NCBI RefSeq assembly: GCF_002960425.1 | Contig: NZ_POIZ01000087.1 | Coordinates: 124,001 to 188,000 of the forward strand | DNA: 64,000 nucleotides | Direction of reading: 5' to 3' | Source: Streptococcus suis | Lineage (GTDB): Bacteria > Bacillota > Bacilli > Lactobacillales > Streptococcaceae | Part shown: positions 55,820-64,000 of the stretch, one piece after another | Layout: each line of letters opens with the position of its first letter | Numbering within the stretch: the first letter of the stretch is position 1 | Made by a program: the position numbers and the translations under genes | The notes under the pieces: model-generated | Told to the model about the DNA's origin: nothing | The model's input: the letters and a program-made list of their open reading frames with translations, nothing else | Databases searched by the model: none

Positions 55820-56179
55820 TTATTTAAACAACAAAATAGAAATCAGGGCCAAGATGGCTGGTCCACCTTGTTTTAATAGGATTTTAGGATTGGAAGATAT
55901 TGCCCCGTACACAGCTGCAGCAATAACAAACAAGACAAAAATAGTCGTAATCTCAAGGTTGCCTGTGAAAATTCCGTAAAAAAGAAATATTGCTACTAGA
56001 CCATTATAGACACCCTGATTTTTAAACAAAGCCGAAACAGATTGACGTGATAATTCTTCTTGATCCATACCAAATGTCTGGCTTGTCTTTTCAGACTGGG
56101 TTGCAAAGGTTTCAAGATACATGATGTAAAGATGCTCAAGAGCTACGATACTTGCTAAAATAGTTGTAAAAATGGACAT
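55820..56179 (-). CDS. DUF1304 membrane protein
   Basis: 119 residues from ATG 56177-56179, with AGGAG eight bases upstream. DUF1304 signature EHLYIMYLETFATQS early, then helices (NGLVAIFLFYGIFTG; TTIFVLFVIAAAVYGAIS; PAILALISILLF). Four helices in total. Starts four bases after the MarR stop, so it is likely the target of that repressor. Function unknown. Confidence 0.88.
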   Translation of the reverse strand: MSIFTTILASIVALEHLYIMYLETFATQSEKTSQTFGMDQEELSRQSVSALFKNQGVYNGLVAIFLFYGIFTGNLEITTIFVLFVIAAAVYGAISSNPKILLKQGGPAILALISILLFK

Positions 56180-56183
56180 AGAT

Positions 56184-56636
56184 TTATTCTCCTTTTTCTT
56201 CAATAACTGTTTCAACTGGGAGGGTTTGAAGACCTGAAACTAATTTCTCCAGAAGATAGCTCAACTGTTCTTCTTCACTCTCAGATAAAATGTCTGCCAT
56301 GGCTGCTTTCACAGCTAGGTGCTGGGCTGGTGGATGGACCTGTAAATCATTCCAAGCGAGCTGGGTGGGTTGAACCAGCATTTCCCGCTGATTTTCAGGA
56401 TTACGTTCTCTACTGATATAGCCATTTTCCTCCAACACCTTTAGATGACGGGTAATGGCCGCGCGGTCAATTTGAAGTTTTTCCTGTAAAACCTGCTGGG
56501 AACAAGGAAAATCTTCCAGTAAATGCTGTAAAAGCTGATAGCGGGTCAAACTAATACCCAACTGCTTTTCAAATAAACTGGTCACAGCCTCATCCGCAAG
56601 TTTTATTTGGTAGAGTAACTGAGAAAGTTGTTCCAT
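56184..56636 (-). CDS. MarR-family transcriptional repressor
   Basis: 150 residues from ATG 56634-56636, with AAAGGAG upstream. The winged helix is LTRYQLLQHLLED, QQVLQEKLQIDRAAITRHLKVLEENGYISRE and RNPENQREMLVQ. Its own promoter carries a perfect 12-base palindrome, so autorepression is likely. Co-regulates the DUF1304 gene. Confidence 0.88.
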   Translation of the reverse strand: MEQLSQLLYQIKLADEAVTSLFEKQLGISLTRYQLLQHLLEDFPCSQQVLQEKLQIDRAAITRHLKVLEENGYISRERNPENQREMLVQPTQLAWNDLQVHPPAQHLAVKAAMADILSESEEEQLSYLLEKLVSGLQTLPVETVIEEKGE

Positions 56637-56651
56637 ACTTCTCTCCTTTTG

Positions 56652-56705
56652 TTGATTTATCAACAGTTGATAAATCAATTATAATGGAAAACGAATATTT
56701 TTCAA
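56652..56705 (-). promoter_or_regulatory. marR promoter with perfect palindromic operator
   Basis: -35 TTGAAA (56700-56705), 16 bases, -10 TATAAT (56678-56683). TTGATTTATCAA (56652-56663), spacer CAG, TTGATAAATCAA (56667-56678) forms a perfect 12+3+12 inverted repeat that begins at the -10 and covers the start site. Confidence 0.8.
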
Positions 56706-56790
56706 GAATTTTGCTCAACTTTGTGTAACTTTTTCATATGAAAATCAAGTTTTGGTATAATAGTTCTAAAACAATGGGAGGAAGTAAGCT

Positions 56791-57549
56791 ATGGAAGAAT
56801 CAAAAGAACTCAACTTAGCCATTGATGTGCTCATGCTAGCTGGGGCCATTCTCTTACAAAGCGGTGCTGAAATCCACCGTGTTGAAGATACCATGATTCG
56901 TATTGCTAAATCACAAGGGATTGAAGCAGTCAACGTTTTGGCTATTCCTGCTGCCATCTTCTTTTCCATTGACCATACGAACATCTCTCGGATGAAACGG
57001 ATTGTCAACCCAGTGCACGATATGCAAAAAGTCTGTCAGGTCAACCAGGTTTCACGCTCCTTAACCGCTGGACAGGTCAGCTTAAAACGAGCACTAGAAG
57101 AATTAACTTCTATTCGCAACCAACCCCTCCCCTATACTCAACTTCAAACCATTCTAGCTGCTGTCCTAGCTGCACCATTTTTTACTATCATGGTAGGTGG
57201 TAATCCTTTGGAGGCTGTCGCAACCGCTTTTGTAACCCTTGTCGCCTTCCCCTGCTCCCTCCTGATTGACCGTCTAATCGGAATCGAATTTGTATCTAAA
57301 TTTGTAGGTGCCTTGGTCTTCTCTCTCCTAGCTTTGCTACTGGCAAATTATACAGATCTAGCCCTTAATCCTAATATGATCAATGCTGGTGCGGTCATGC
57401 CCTTTGTTCCTGGTATAGCATTTACAAATGCCGTTAGAGATTTGATGACCAATCACCTCAATACCGGCTTGACAAAGATTTTTCAAACACTGCTTGTCAT
57501 CCTCTCTTTAGGAGCAGGAACAACTGTTGCACTATTGATTGTGGGGTGA
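56791..57549 (+). CDS. Threonine/serine exporter ThrE, N-terminal part
   Basis: 252 residues, DUF1212 domain. The conserved opening LQSGAEIHRVEDTMIRIAKS is followed by five hydrophobic helices (LQTILAAVLAAPFFTIMVG onward). In many Firmicutes ThrE is split into this and a small second protein. GGAGG precedes the ATG; extended -10 TGGTATAAT at 56754-56762. Next gene starts three bases after. Confidence 0.88.
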   Translation: MEESKELNLAIDVLMLAGAILLQSGAEIHRVEDTMIRIAKSQGIEAVNVLAIPAAIFFSIDHTNISRMKRIVNPVHDMQKVCQVNQVSRSLTAGQVSLKRALEELTSIRNQPLPYTQLQTILAAVLAAPFFTIMVGGNPLEAVATAFVTLVAFPCSLLIDRLIGIEFVSKFVGALVFSLLALLLANYTDLALNPNMINAGAVMPFVPGIAFTNAVRDLMTNHLNTGLTKIFQTLLVILSLGAGTTVALLIVG

Positions 57550-57552
57550 ATT

Positions 57553-58014
57553 ATGAATCTACTTCATTTTTTCTTACAGGCTGTGGCTTCATATATTGCG
57601 ATCGTTGCCTTTCTTATCGTTCTTAATGTCCAAAAACAATTGCTGATTCCCGGAGGCATATTAGGTATGGTTGTCTGGCTACTCTACCTACTCCTCCTCG
57701 GTCCGACAAATGTTGTCATTGCAACCTTTATTGCTGCTATAATCGGTTCTTGCATCAGCCAAATCATGAGCATCGTCCTCAAAACACCATCAGTTATTTT
57801 TTCACTGGCCATCCTAGCACCTCTTGTCCCAGGCTACAGAGCCTATCTGACAACGACACAGTTTGTATCTGGAAGTTACAAAGAAGCCTTGGTCAATACC
57901 ACCACTGTTCTCACATTAGCCTTAGTCATCCCAATCGGCATGGCCAGCGGAACAGTCTTGCTGCAACTCTACCGCTATCTGCAAACGAAATCATCACCAG
58001 AAAAGTCTATCTAA
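57553..58014 (+). CDS. Threonine/serine exporter ThrE, C-terminal part (DUF3815)
   Basis: 153 residues, five helices, ThrE_2/DUF3815 domain (LLLGPTNVVIATFIAAIIGS; SVIFSLAILAPLVPGYRAY). Works with the preceding protein; together they equal single-chain ThrE. Ends within a terminator. Confidence 0.88.
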   Translation: MNLLHFFLQAVASYIAIVAFLIVLNVQKQLLIPGGILGMVVWLLYLLLLGPTNVVIATFIAAIIGSCISQIMSIVLKTPSVIFSLAILAPLVPGYRAYLTTTQFVSGSYKEALVNTTTVLTLALVIPIGMASGTVLLQLYRYLQTKSSPEKSI

Positions 58015-58040
58015 GTTTCTTGAAACTGGGTAGACTTTTT
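58002..58040 (+). terminator. thrE terminator
   Basis: AAAGTCTA (58002-58009) with TAGACTTT (58031-58038), inner AGTTTC/GAAACT stem, and Ts to 58040; the stop codon is inside. Confidence 0.75.
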
Positions 58041-58072
58041 GTTAGAATAAATGAATATGTTTAGGAGGAGCT

Positions 58073-59263
58073 ATGAACCAACAAATTCAGAATTTAAAAC
58101 TTGCCGAGCGTGGTGCCATCATTTCCATTTCAGCCTACATTATCCTCTCTGGAATTAAGTTGGCTGCGGGCCACATCTTCCATTCGGACGCTTTGACCGC
58201 CGATGCCTTTAACAATATTTCGGATATTATCGGCAATGTAGCTGTCCTTATCGGACTGCGAATGGCTCAAAAACCAGCTGATACAGACCATAAATTTGGA
58301 CATTGGAAAATGGAAGACTTGGCCAGCCTGATTACATCCTTTATCATGTTCGTGGTTGGGTTTCAAGTTCTCTATTCTACTTTCATCAAAATCATGAGCA
58401 ACCAGCCTGTCGAGATTGATATGACTGGTGCTATAGTTGGGATTTTCTCAGCCCTTGTTATGATTGGCGTTTATCTTTATAACAAATCACTGGCTAAGAG
58501 AGTTCATTCAAAAGCCTTAGAAGCTGCTGCAAAAGATAACCTATCTGATGCCGTGACCTCTATCGGAACATCCGTTGCCATCATCGCAGCTGCCTTCAAT
58601 TTCCCCATCGTCGATAAAATCGCTGCTGTTGTCATTACCTTCTTCATCTTAAAAACAGCCTACGATATATTCATGGAAAGTTTCTTTACCTTATCAGACG
58701 GCTTTGATGAAGAGCTCCTCCACAAATACGAAGAAGATATTCTCAAATTGCCCAAAGTGGTTGCCGTCAAATCACAACGTGGCAGAACCTATGGTGCCAA
58801 CATCTATCTGGATATTGTATTGGAAATGAACCCCGATTTGTCCGTCTACGAAAGCCATGAAATTACCGAACAGGTAGAACAACTCCTTACACTGAAATAC
58901 GGTGTTTTTGATGTAGATATCCATGTCGAACCTTCTGAAATCCCTCATGACGAAATCTTTGAACACGTCTTTGACAAACTCTACCGCTTCGAATCCGAAA
59001 TCCAAGCGCATGAAGTTGGCTATGAAGACCTGATTGATGAGAATTACTTACTGATTGATGCCAAGGGGCGCTACCTTAATAAAATTGAAATGCTCCAAGC
59101 CCATCCTATACAATCCACCTACCTATCCAATTACCAGATGACCTCTATCAGCCAGAAATCCAAACTGGTCACCTTTGAAATCGGTGACTATGTCCACACA
59201 TCCCTCTGGCGACGTCACGAAAACTGGACAGTCATCTTCCATCAAATATCAAAAAAAGCCTAG
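58073..59263 (+). CDS. Cation diffusion facilitator transporter
   Basis: 396 residues. Six helices in the first 210 residues with metal motifs HSDALTADAFNNISDI and the DHKFGHWKMEDLASL loop, then a cytoplasmic domain with DVDIHVEPSEI. The carboxy-terminal part is longer than in minimal CDF proteins (about 100 extra residues). Exports divalent metals (Mn or Zn) in exchange for protons; the ion is not predictable. AGGAGG before the ATG. Confidence 0.92.
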   Translation: MNQQIQNLKLAERGAIISISAYIILSGIKLAAGHIFHSDALTADAFNNISDIIGNVAVLIGLRMAQKPADTDHKFGHWKMEDLASLITSFIMFVVGFQVLYSTFIKIMSNQPVEIDMTGAIVGIFSALVMIGVYLYNKSLAKRVHSKALEAAAKDNLSDAVTSIGTSVAIIAAAFNFPIVDKIAAVVITFFILKTAYDIFMESFFTLSDGFDEELLHKYEEDILKLPKVVAVKSQRGRTYGANIYLDIVLEMNPDLSVYESHEITEQVEQLLTLKYGVFDVDIHVEPSEIPHDEIFEHVFDKLYRFESEIQAHEVGYEDLIDENYLLIDAKGRYLNKIEMLQAHPIQSTYLSNYQMTSISQKSKLVTFEIGDYVHTSLWRRHENWTVIFHQISKKA

Positions 59264-59282
59264 TCAGATAGACCAGGCTTTT
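59254..59282 (+). terminator. CDF gene terminator
   Basis: AAAAGCCT pairs with AGGCTTTT, with GTC/GAC inside; it overlaps the CDF stop codon. Confidence 0.8.
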
Positions 59283-59318
59283 CATTTGAACATAGAAAAA
59301 GAGCACATGGCTCTTTGT

Positions 59319-59528
59319 ATACTCAATGAAAATCAAAAGCAGACTAGCTCCAAAGGTTTGGGGAACCTTTGGAGGTTGGAAATAGAGCGAACAACGTTCG
59401 TGTCAATTTGTTGCAGATAGAACTCTGTCACTTTATTATTGTCAAGTGACAGGCTGGAAACCTCCACTGGAGCTTTCCACACATCAAATCAAGTCAACAA
59501 CGTCTGCTTTTTGATTTTCGAAGAGTAT
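59319..59528. mobile_element. RUP-like MITE of about 210 bases
   Basis: Terminal inverted repeats: left 59319-59344 and right 59502-59528 agree over 26-27 bases with three mismatches and one gap (ATACTC..GAAAATCAAA..GCAGAC). The ends ATACTC...GAAAATC are those of pneumococcal RUP elements (107 bases, mobilised by IS630-type transposase, as recalled). The interior differs and has hairpins CCAAAGGTT/AACCTTTGG (59351-59373) and GTCACTT/AAGTGAC. No ORF of its own. It lies 10 bases from the end of the amino-acid-binding gene. Confidence 0.75.
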
Positions 59529-59537
59529 TAAAATCTT

Positions 59538-60380
59538 TTAGTTCTTCACAGAATCTGTAGCAACATCTTCACCAAACCATTTTTGAGAAATTTCTTGGAA
59601 GGTTCCATCGCTATATAATTCTGTAAAGGCTTTATTGATGTTTTCAACCAGTGTCGTATCTGACTTACGAGCACCGACTGCGAAAGTCTCATTTTCAAAT
59701 CCAGCATCAATAATGTTGTAATCTGCGATGATTCCCTCTTGTTGCAAGTAGTAATTGGCATATACTCGGTCAATCAAGAGACCATCGATACGGTCATTTT
59801 TCAAGTCAATCAAAGCTTCATTAAACGTTGCATATTGACTGGCGTCATTGTTTTGCACAATATCTTTCAAAATGGCTGGTTGTGATTCAAAGACTGAATA
59901 ACCTGAAGAACCAGCTTGTGCCCCCAAAATCTTATCTTTCATATCAGACACTTGACTGATATTAGAAGATTTTTTTGTCACCAAGACTTGTTGATTATCC
60001 ATGTAAGGATCTGTGAAGAGAACCTTTTCCTTACGCTCATCCGTAACAGAATAACCATTCCAGATTAAATCAATGTTACCATTGTTCAACTCAGTTTCTT
60101 TCAAATCCCAGTCAATTGGCTGCCACTCAACAGCAATACCATATTTTTCAAATACCGCTGTTGCCAAGTCAATATCAAATCCAGTATAGCTACCGTCTGT
60201 TTCTTCAAATCCCATAGGGACAAAAGTCTTGTCAAACCCGATTGTGATTGACTTTTCAGATTCGTAAGTTGACCAATTATCAGACTTGGTCGTTGACTGG
60301 CTTGAGCCACAAGCAGCAAGGGCAAAAGTCGTTACAAGAGCCGCAGCTCCAAGCATCATTTTCTTCATATTCATCATCAT
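59538..60380 (-). CDS. Amino-acid ABC transporter substrate-binding lipoprotein
   Basis: 280 residues. The signal peptide MMMNMKKMMLGAAALVTTFA ends at the lipobox LAAC (Cys24), followed by SBP family 3 (IGFDKTFVPMGFEETDGSYTGFDIDLA). The start at the first ATG is supported by AAGGA six bases upstream; later ATGs in the Met cluster are possible. A polar amino acid is likely the substrate. Third gene after permease and ATPase. Confidence 0.92.
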   Translation of the reverse strand: MMMNMKKMMLGAAALVTTFALAACGSSQSTTKSDNWSTYESEKSITIGFDKTFVPMGFEETDGSYTGFDIDLATAVFEKYGIAVEWQPIDWDLKETELNNGNIDLIWNGYSVTDERKEKVLFTDPYMDNQQVLVTKKSSNISQVSDMKDKILGAQAGSSGYSVFESQPAILKDIVQNNDASQYATFNEALIDLKNDRIDGLLIDRVYANYYLQQEGIIADYNIIDAGFENETFAVGARKSDTTLVENINKAFTELYSDGTFQEISQKWFGEDVATDSVKN

Positions 60381-60394
60381 ATTTGTTCCTTTTC

Positions 60395-61027
60395 TTAGTG
60401 TTTCGGTTCAATTTTGATGATTTCATCTGCGATATTTTCAGCAAACTGCATATCGTGGGTGACCACAATTTGCGTGATTCCAGTAGCCCTATTTTCAAGA
60501 ATGAGTTTTTCTACTTCTTTTCTCAATTCAGGATCTAGGGCAGAGGTTGGTTCGTCATAGCCGATAATCTCAGGATCAATCATCATAGCACGCGCCAAAG
60601 CCACACGTTGCTTTTGTCCACCCGACAGTGAAAACGGATAGGCAGTAGCGTGGTTAGCTAGGCCAAGAGTATCCAAGAGTTTAAGGGCCTTGTCTTCCGC
60701 CTCTGAACGCGTCATATTCTGCGTTTTCATAGGAGAGAGAACCAAGTTTTCCAAAACGGATAGGTGTGGGAAAAGCTGGAAGTCTTGGAAGACAAAGCCC
60801 AGCAGATGTCGTTTTCCCAACTCCTCAAGTGGCAGTTCCTGACCATTGTAAATCAGGGTTCCGGAATCAATGGTTTCCAAACCAGCCAACATCCGTAAAA
60901 GAGTTGTCTTACCACCGCCAGATTGACCAACGATGGCAACGATTTTCCCCTCTGGAATGACCAAATCATAGTCGGAGAAAATCTGTTTATTATCAAATCG
61001 TTTGGATAGATTGCGTAGTTCTAACAT
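60395..61027 (-). CDS. Amino-acid ABC transporter ATPase
   Basis: 210 residues, shorter than the usual 240, with Walker A GQSGGGKTT, signature LSGGQKQRVALARAMM, Walker [14 protein letters not shown] and H-loop VTHDMQFA. The polar amino-acid family (GlnQ/HisP-like). Nine bases after the permease gene and 14 before the binding protein. Confidence 0.92.
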   Translation of the reverse strand: MLELRNLSKRFDNKQIFSDYDLVIPEGKIVAIVGQSGGGKTTLLRMLAGLETIDSGTLIYNGQELPLEELGKRHLLGFVFQDFQLFPHLSVLENLVLSPMKTQNMTRSEAEDKALKLLDTLGLANHATAYPFSLSGGQKQRVALARAMMIDPEIIGYDEPTSALDPELRKEVEKLILENRATGITQIVVTHDMQFAENIADEIIKIEPKH

Positions 61028-61036
61028 GACTTCCTC

Positions 61037-61678
61037 CTATCTATAATAGTCAAATTTCTTTTCTACCTGCTTAGAAACAAGGGTTACAGCACCAATCATC
61101 AAGAGATAAATAGCTCCAGCGATAAACATAGGGGCTAAGCTAGCATCACGGTTTGCTGCTGTACGGCTGGCAAGCAATAGATCGCTGACACCCAAGGCAT
61201 AGACCAGTGATGTATCCTTGACTAAGGTCATGACTTCATTGAAAACACTTGGTAGGACAATTTTCACGACCTGTGGCAAGACAATATAACGAATGGTCTG
61301 AACAGGTGTAAATTTCAAGACCTTAGCGGCTTCATACTGACCTTTTGGAATTGCCTCAATACCACCACGGAAAATTTCAGAGAAATAGGCCGCATAGTTG
61401 AGGGTAAAGGCCAGAATAACAGCTGGCATACGGTCAAAGGTAATGCCAACGCTTGGCAGGACATAATAAACAAAAATTAGTTGCAAGAGCAAGGGAGTCC
61501 CACGCATGATTAAAACATAAAAATGCAAGAGCCATTGCAAAGGTTTGAACTTCATCTGCATTAAGAAGGCGAGAATTGCACCCAAAGGCAAGGATAATAG
61601 CAATACTAGAAAAAATACTTGCAGGGAAACCATCGCGCCATTTAATAAACTGGGCAGAACTTCCAAAACATAATCCAT
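61037..61678 (-). CDS. Amino-acid ABC transporter permease
   Basis: 213 residues, five helices, HisM/GlnP-like. The EAA loop is EAIPKGQYEAAKVLKFTPVQTIRYIVLP. First gene of the operon (permease-ATPase-binding protein). Confidence 0.92.
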   Translation of the reverse strand: MDYVLEVLPSLLNGAMVSLQVFFLVLLLSLPLGAILAFLMQMKFKPLQWLLHFYVLIMRGTPLLLQLIFVYYVLPSVGITFDRMPAVILAFTLNYAAYFSEIFRGGIEAIPKGQYEAAKVLKFTPVQTIRYIVLPQVVKIVLPSVFNEVMTLVKDTSLVYALGVSDLLLASRTAANRDASLAPMFIAGAIYLLMIGAVTLVSKQVEKKFDYYR

Positions 61679-61708
61679 AGTCTTCTCCTAAAAGAATGAT
61701 TAGGTTCT

Positions 61709-61737
61709 AGTATAGCAGAAAATTTCATGTATTTCAA
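61709..61737 (-). promoter_or_regulatory. Promoter of the amino-acid ABC operon
   Basis: -35 TTGAAA (61732-61737), 17 bases, extended -10 TGCTATACT (TATACT 61709-61714). Confidence 0.8.
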
Positions 61738-61789
61738 AGAATTTTTTATATTTTTAAATATTTTTTCATTTTTTCTGCATAATCTTGCA

Positions 61790-61814
61790 AAAAAAGGCCG
61801 ATAAACGACCTTTT
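61790..61814 (-). terminator. glmS terminator
   Basis: AAAGGCCG (61793-61800) pairs with CGACCTTT (61806-61813) with one G-T pair; on the minus strand a T-run follows. Confidence 0.8.
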
Positions 61815-61817
61815 ACA

Positions 61818-63629
61818 TTATTCAACTGTTACGGATTTTGCCAAGTTACGAGGCTTATCGACATCCAAGCCACGTTGCAATGTTGCATAGTAGGCAATCA
61901 ACTGTGTCGGAACAACCATAGCAATGGCTGACAAGAATGGATGAACAGTTGTGACAGTGATGTCATCTTCTTCCTTAGCTACTGCTTCATCTACGATTGT
62001 TAAGACATTGGCACCACGCGCCACTACTTCCTGAATATTGCCTCGAGTATGGCTTGCAAGGTGTGGATGATTTGAAATCAAGGCCAAGACAGGAACACCG
62101 TCTTCAATCAATGAAATGGTACCGTGTTTCAATTCACCTGCCGCAAAGCCTTCACATTGGATGTATGAAATTTCTTTCAATTTCAAGCTGGCTTCCATAG
62201 AAACGTAGTAGTCACTACCACGACCGATATAAAATGCGTTGCGAGTGGTTGATAAGAGTTTTTCAACTTTTTCAGCAATCACATCTTTTTCTGATAAGCT
62301 GGCCTCAATAGATTGAGCTACGATGGACAATTCATGTACCAAGTCAAATTCTTTCGCGTAGGCATTGCCATTGGCATCACCGACAGCCTTAGCCAAGATT
62401 GCCAATGTCGCAATCTGTGCAGTGTAGGCTTTTGTAGAAGCTACCGCAATTTCTGGACCTGCATGGAGCAACATGGTGTAAGTTGCCTCACGTGATAGGG
62501 TAGAACCTGGAACGTTGGTCACAGTCAAGCTTGGGATGCCCATTTCATTTGCTTTCACCAATACCTGACGGCTATCAGCTGTTTCACCAGACTGGCTGAT
62601 CATGACAAAGAGAGGTTTCTTGCTCAAGAGTGGCATGTTGTAGCCCCACTCAGAAGAGATGCCCAATTCTACTGGTGTATCGGTCAACTTCTCCAAGAAA
62701 TCTTTAGCGGCAAATCCTGCGTGGTAAGATGTTCCAGCAGCCAAGATATAGATACGGTCAGCTTCTTGTACCGCCTTGATAATATCCGCATCAACTGTCA
62801 CTTGACCTTCTTCGTTTGTGTATGCGCTAATCAATTTACGCATAACAGTTGGTTGCTCGTCAATTTCCTTGAGCATATAGTACGGATAAGTGCCTTTACC
62901 GATGTCTGACAAATCAAGTTCAGCAGTATAGCTGCCACGCTCAATAGCATTACCATTATAGTCCATAACTTCTACACTATCTTTCTTCACGATAACCAAT
63001 TCTTTGTCATGGATTTCCATATATTCACTTGTTTCACGAATCATCGCCATGGCATCTGAGCAGACCATGTTATAGCCATCACCCAATCCAATCAAAAGTG
63101 GCGATTTATTTTTGGCAACGTAAATAGTATCTGCATCATTAGCATCAATCAAGGCAAAGGCGTATGAACCTTGGATGATATGAAGAGCTTTTTTGAAGGC
63201 TTCCAAAGTAGACAAGCCTTCCTCAGCAAATTGACCAATCAAGTGTACAGCAATCTCTGTGTCCGTCTGACCTTTCAAGTCATGACCTGCAAGATATTCC
63301 TCTTTGATTTCCGCATAGTTTTCAATCACACCGTTATGAACAAGGATATGTCCAGCAGTTTGAGAAGTATGTGGATGAGCGTTGTTCTCAGTTGGTTTAC
63401 CGTGAGTCGCCCAACGAGTATGACCGATCCCTGTTGTCCCTTCAGTCTTATCGCCAACTTTTGCAGACAATTCTGCAATGCGACCTACTGCTTTTACCAA
63501 GTGAGCCTGCTCCCCACCTGTTACGAAAATACCTGCTGAATCATAGCCACGGTATTCTAATTTTTCAAGTCCTTGAATTAAAATATCAGTTGCGTTTGTA
63601 TTTCCAACAACCCCAACGATTCCACACAT
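61818..63629 (-). CDS. glmS: Glutamine-fructose-6-phosphate aminotransferase
   Basis: Makes glucosamine 6-phosphate from fructose 6-phosphate and glutamine for peptidoglycan. 603 residues. N-terminal Ntn glutaminase with Cys2 in MCGIVGVVG and HTRWATHG; two SIS domains ([39 protein letters not shown]); the C-terminus NLAKSVTVE is conserved. AGGTGA precedes the ATG. No glmS ribozyme is visible upstream; instead two NagR-type operators flank the promoter. Confidence 0.97.
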   Translation of the reverse strand: MCGIVGVVGNTNATDILIQGLEKLEYRGYDSAGIFVTGGEQAHLVKAVGRIAELSAKVGDKTEGTTGIGHTRWATHGKPTENNAHPHTSQTAGHILVHNGVIENYAEIKEEYLAGHDLKGQTDTEIAVHLIGQFAEEGLSTLEAFKKALHIIQGSYAFALIDANDADTIYVAKNKSPLLIGLGDGYNMVCSDAMAMIRETSEYMEIHDKELVIVKKDSVEVMDYNGNAIERGSYTAELDLSDIGKGTYPYYMLKEIDEQPTVMRKLISAYTNEEGQVTVDADIIKAVQEADRIYILAAGTSYHAGFAAKDFLEKLTDTPVELGISSEWGYNMPLLSKKPLFVMISQSGETADSRQVLVKANEMGIPSLTVTNVPGSTLSREATYTMLLHAGPEIAVASTKAYTAQIATLAILAKAVGDANGNAYAKEFDLVHELSIVAQSIEASLSEKDVIAEKVEKLLSTTRNAFYIGRGSDYYVSMEASLKLKEISYIQCEGFAAGELKHGTISLIEDGVPVLALISNHPHLASHTRGNIQEVVARGANVLTIVDEAVAKEEDDITVTTVHPFLSAIAMVVPTQLIAYYATLQRGLDVDKPRNLAKSVTVE

Positions 63630-63642
63630 ATCATTTCACCTA

Positions 63643-63660
63643 CGATGTTTCTTAACATCG
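63643..63660 (-). promoter_or_regulatory. Hairpin just upstream of the glmS ribosome site
   Basis: CGATGTT/AACATCG perfect seven-base stem with loop TCTT, a few bases before the glmS SD. May affect mRNA stability or initiation. Confidence 0.45.
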
Positions 63661-63678
63661 GCTTTCATTTTTTCATAA

Positions 63679-63772
63679 ATTGGTCTAGTCAACTTTTTCC
63701 AGAAAAAGACCAGTGAAATCAGTATATAACAAGTCATATCTATTGTCAAGAAAAAAATTGGTCTAGTCAGAT
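63679..63772 (-). promoter_or_regulatory. glmS promoter flanked by two NagR (dre-like) operators
   Basis: Promoter on the minus strand: TTGACA (63744-63749), 17 bases, TATACT (63721-63726). ATTGGTCTAGTCAAC (63679-63693) and ATTGGTCTAGTCAGAT (63757-63772) match the GntR-family dre consensus (TGGTCTAGACCA-like) on the left half. One is upstream of the -35, the other about 20 bases past the start. Confidence 0.7.
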
Positions 63773-63799
63773 TTTGAAAATAAACCAGAAAATTGATTG

Positions 63800-63823
63800 A
63801 AAAAAGACCAGCCCTACTGGACC
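63800..63823 (-). terminator. Terminator at the end of the signal peptidase gene
   Basis: GTCCAG-TAGGG-CTGGTC stem with one mismatch, then six Ts on the minus strand; overlaps the stop codon. Confidence 0.6.
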
Positions 63824-64000
63824 AGTCCTGTCTTAATAAAACCAAATTCTGAGAGGGGACTTAAACGGAAGGTCAGTCGCCCAATAATATCTTTTTCAGC
63901 AATTAAACCAAAGCTACGGCTGTCCTGTCTATTTGTCCGAACGTCGTTCAGAACCAGATAATGCTTTTTGGGAATACTGATATGTTGGCCACCAGTCAAG
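63814..64000 (-). CDS. lepB: Signal peptidase I, C-terminal part cut by window edge
   Basis: About 61 residues of the C-terminus are visible. The conserved box E segment YLVLNDVRTNRQDSRSFGLI and the following GRLTFRLSPLSEFG identify a Gram-positive signal peptidase I. The catalytic Ser and Lys lie outside the window. Upstream of glmS on the same strand and separated by its own terminator. Confidence 0.9.
   Translation of the reverse strand, partial: LTGGQHISIPKKHYLVLNDVRTNRQDSRSFGLIAEKDIIGRLTFRLSPLSEFGFIKTGLVQ

Noticed and set aside
61679-61817. A+T-rich region before the amino-acid operon as an origin or phage attachment site
   Set aside because: Only a promoter and a terminator are recognisable; no DnaA boxes or direct repeats.
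63630-63813. glmS ribozyme
   Set aside because: No ribozyme core is recognisable in this short region, which is filled by the promoter and dre sites.
63636-63845. 69-codon minus-strand ORF between lepB and glmS
   Set aside because: It crosses the lepB terminator, both glmS operators and the glmS promoter, so it is not a plausible gene.

Overview
The window is chromosomal DNA of a low-GC Gram-positive coccus, almost certainly Streptococcus and most like Streptococcus suis. This rests on gene content and order recalled from that genus: gyrA followed by srtA, L-lactate dehydrogenase beside gyrA, relQ-nadK-rluD-pta, ciaRH near pst-phoU, spxA-UPF0223-IMPase-rsmF, and pepT beside a Cof-type phosphatase. 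There are no rRNA or tRNA genes, no CRISPR array and no complete insertion sequence. Both ends cut genes: an ABC exporter subunit on the left and signal peptidase I on the right.

Layout. 1-13.4 kb: ABC exporter pair, pta, pseudouridine synthase, NAD kinase and RelQ (minus strand); CYTH protein, PRPP synthetase, cysteine desulfurase, two small proteins and Rex (plus); RadC, sortase A and gyrA (minus). 13.5-24.4 kb: ldh; a DHFR-like protein; a nucleoside salvage operon (methyltransferase-pdp-deoC-cdd-BMP lipoprotein-ABC transporter) with a cre-overlapped promoter; coaA and rpsT. 24.4-33.7 kb: transglutaminase lipoprotein, ciaRH, a repeat-rich secreted protein behind two CiaR boxes, phoU and pst. 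33.8-42.9 kb: rsmF-IMPase-UPF0223-spx, a K+ channel, ribF-truB, DUF438/DUF1858/DUF2130 and small proteins. 43-46 kb: a GNAT gene with a stop codon near its start, a HAD phosphatase, pepT and a membrane protein.

46.3-52.6 kb is an A+T-rich accessory island. A divergent two-component system faces an operon of a short lasso-peptide B2-type cysteine protease, an ABC-2 transporter (ATPase plus two permeases) and an ATP-driven exporter. No precursor peptide, B1 or lasso cyclase is visible. It looks like a peptide sensing, immunity and export module that lost biosynthesis genes or works without them.

52.9-64 kb: a PadR-HAAS-DUF4097 envelope module, MarR and DUF1304 genes, a split ThrE exporter, a CDF transporter, a RUP-like MITE, an amino-acid ABC transporter, glmS with two NagR-type operators, and the end of signal peptidase I.

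The best leads are the B2/TCS/ABC island, an isoleucine at GyrA codon 81 (a quinolone-resistance position), tandem CiaR boxes before the repeat protein, the interrupted GNAT gene with a 21-codon ORF ahead of it, dual dre sites around the glmS promoter, and two apparently leaderless transcripts.
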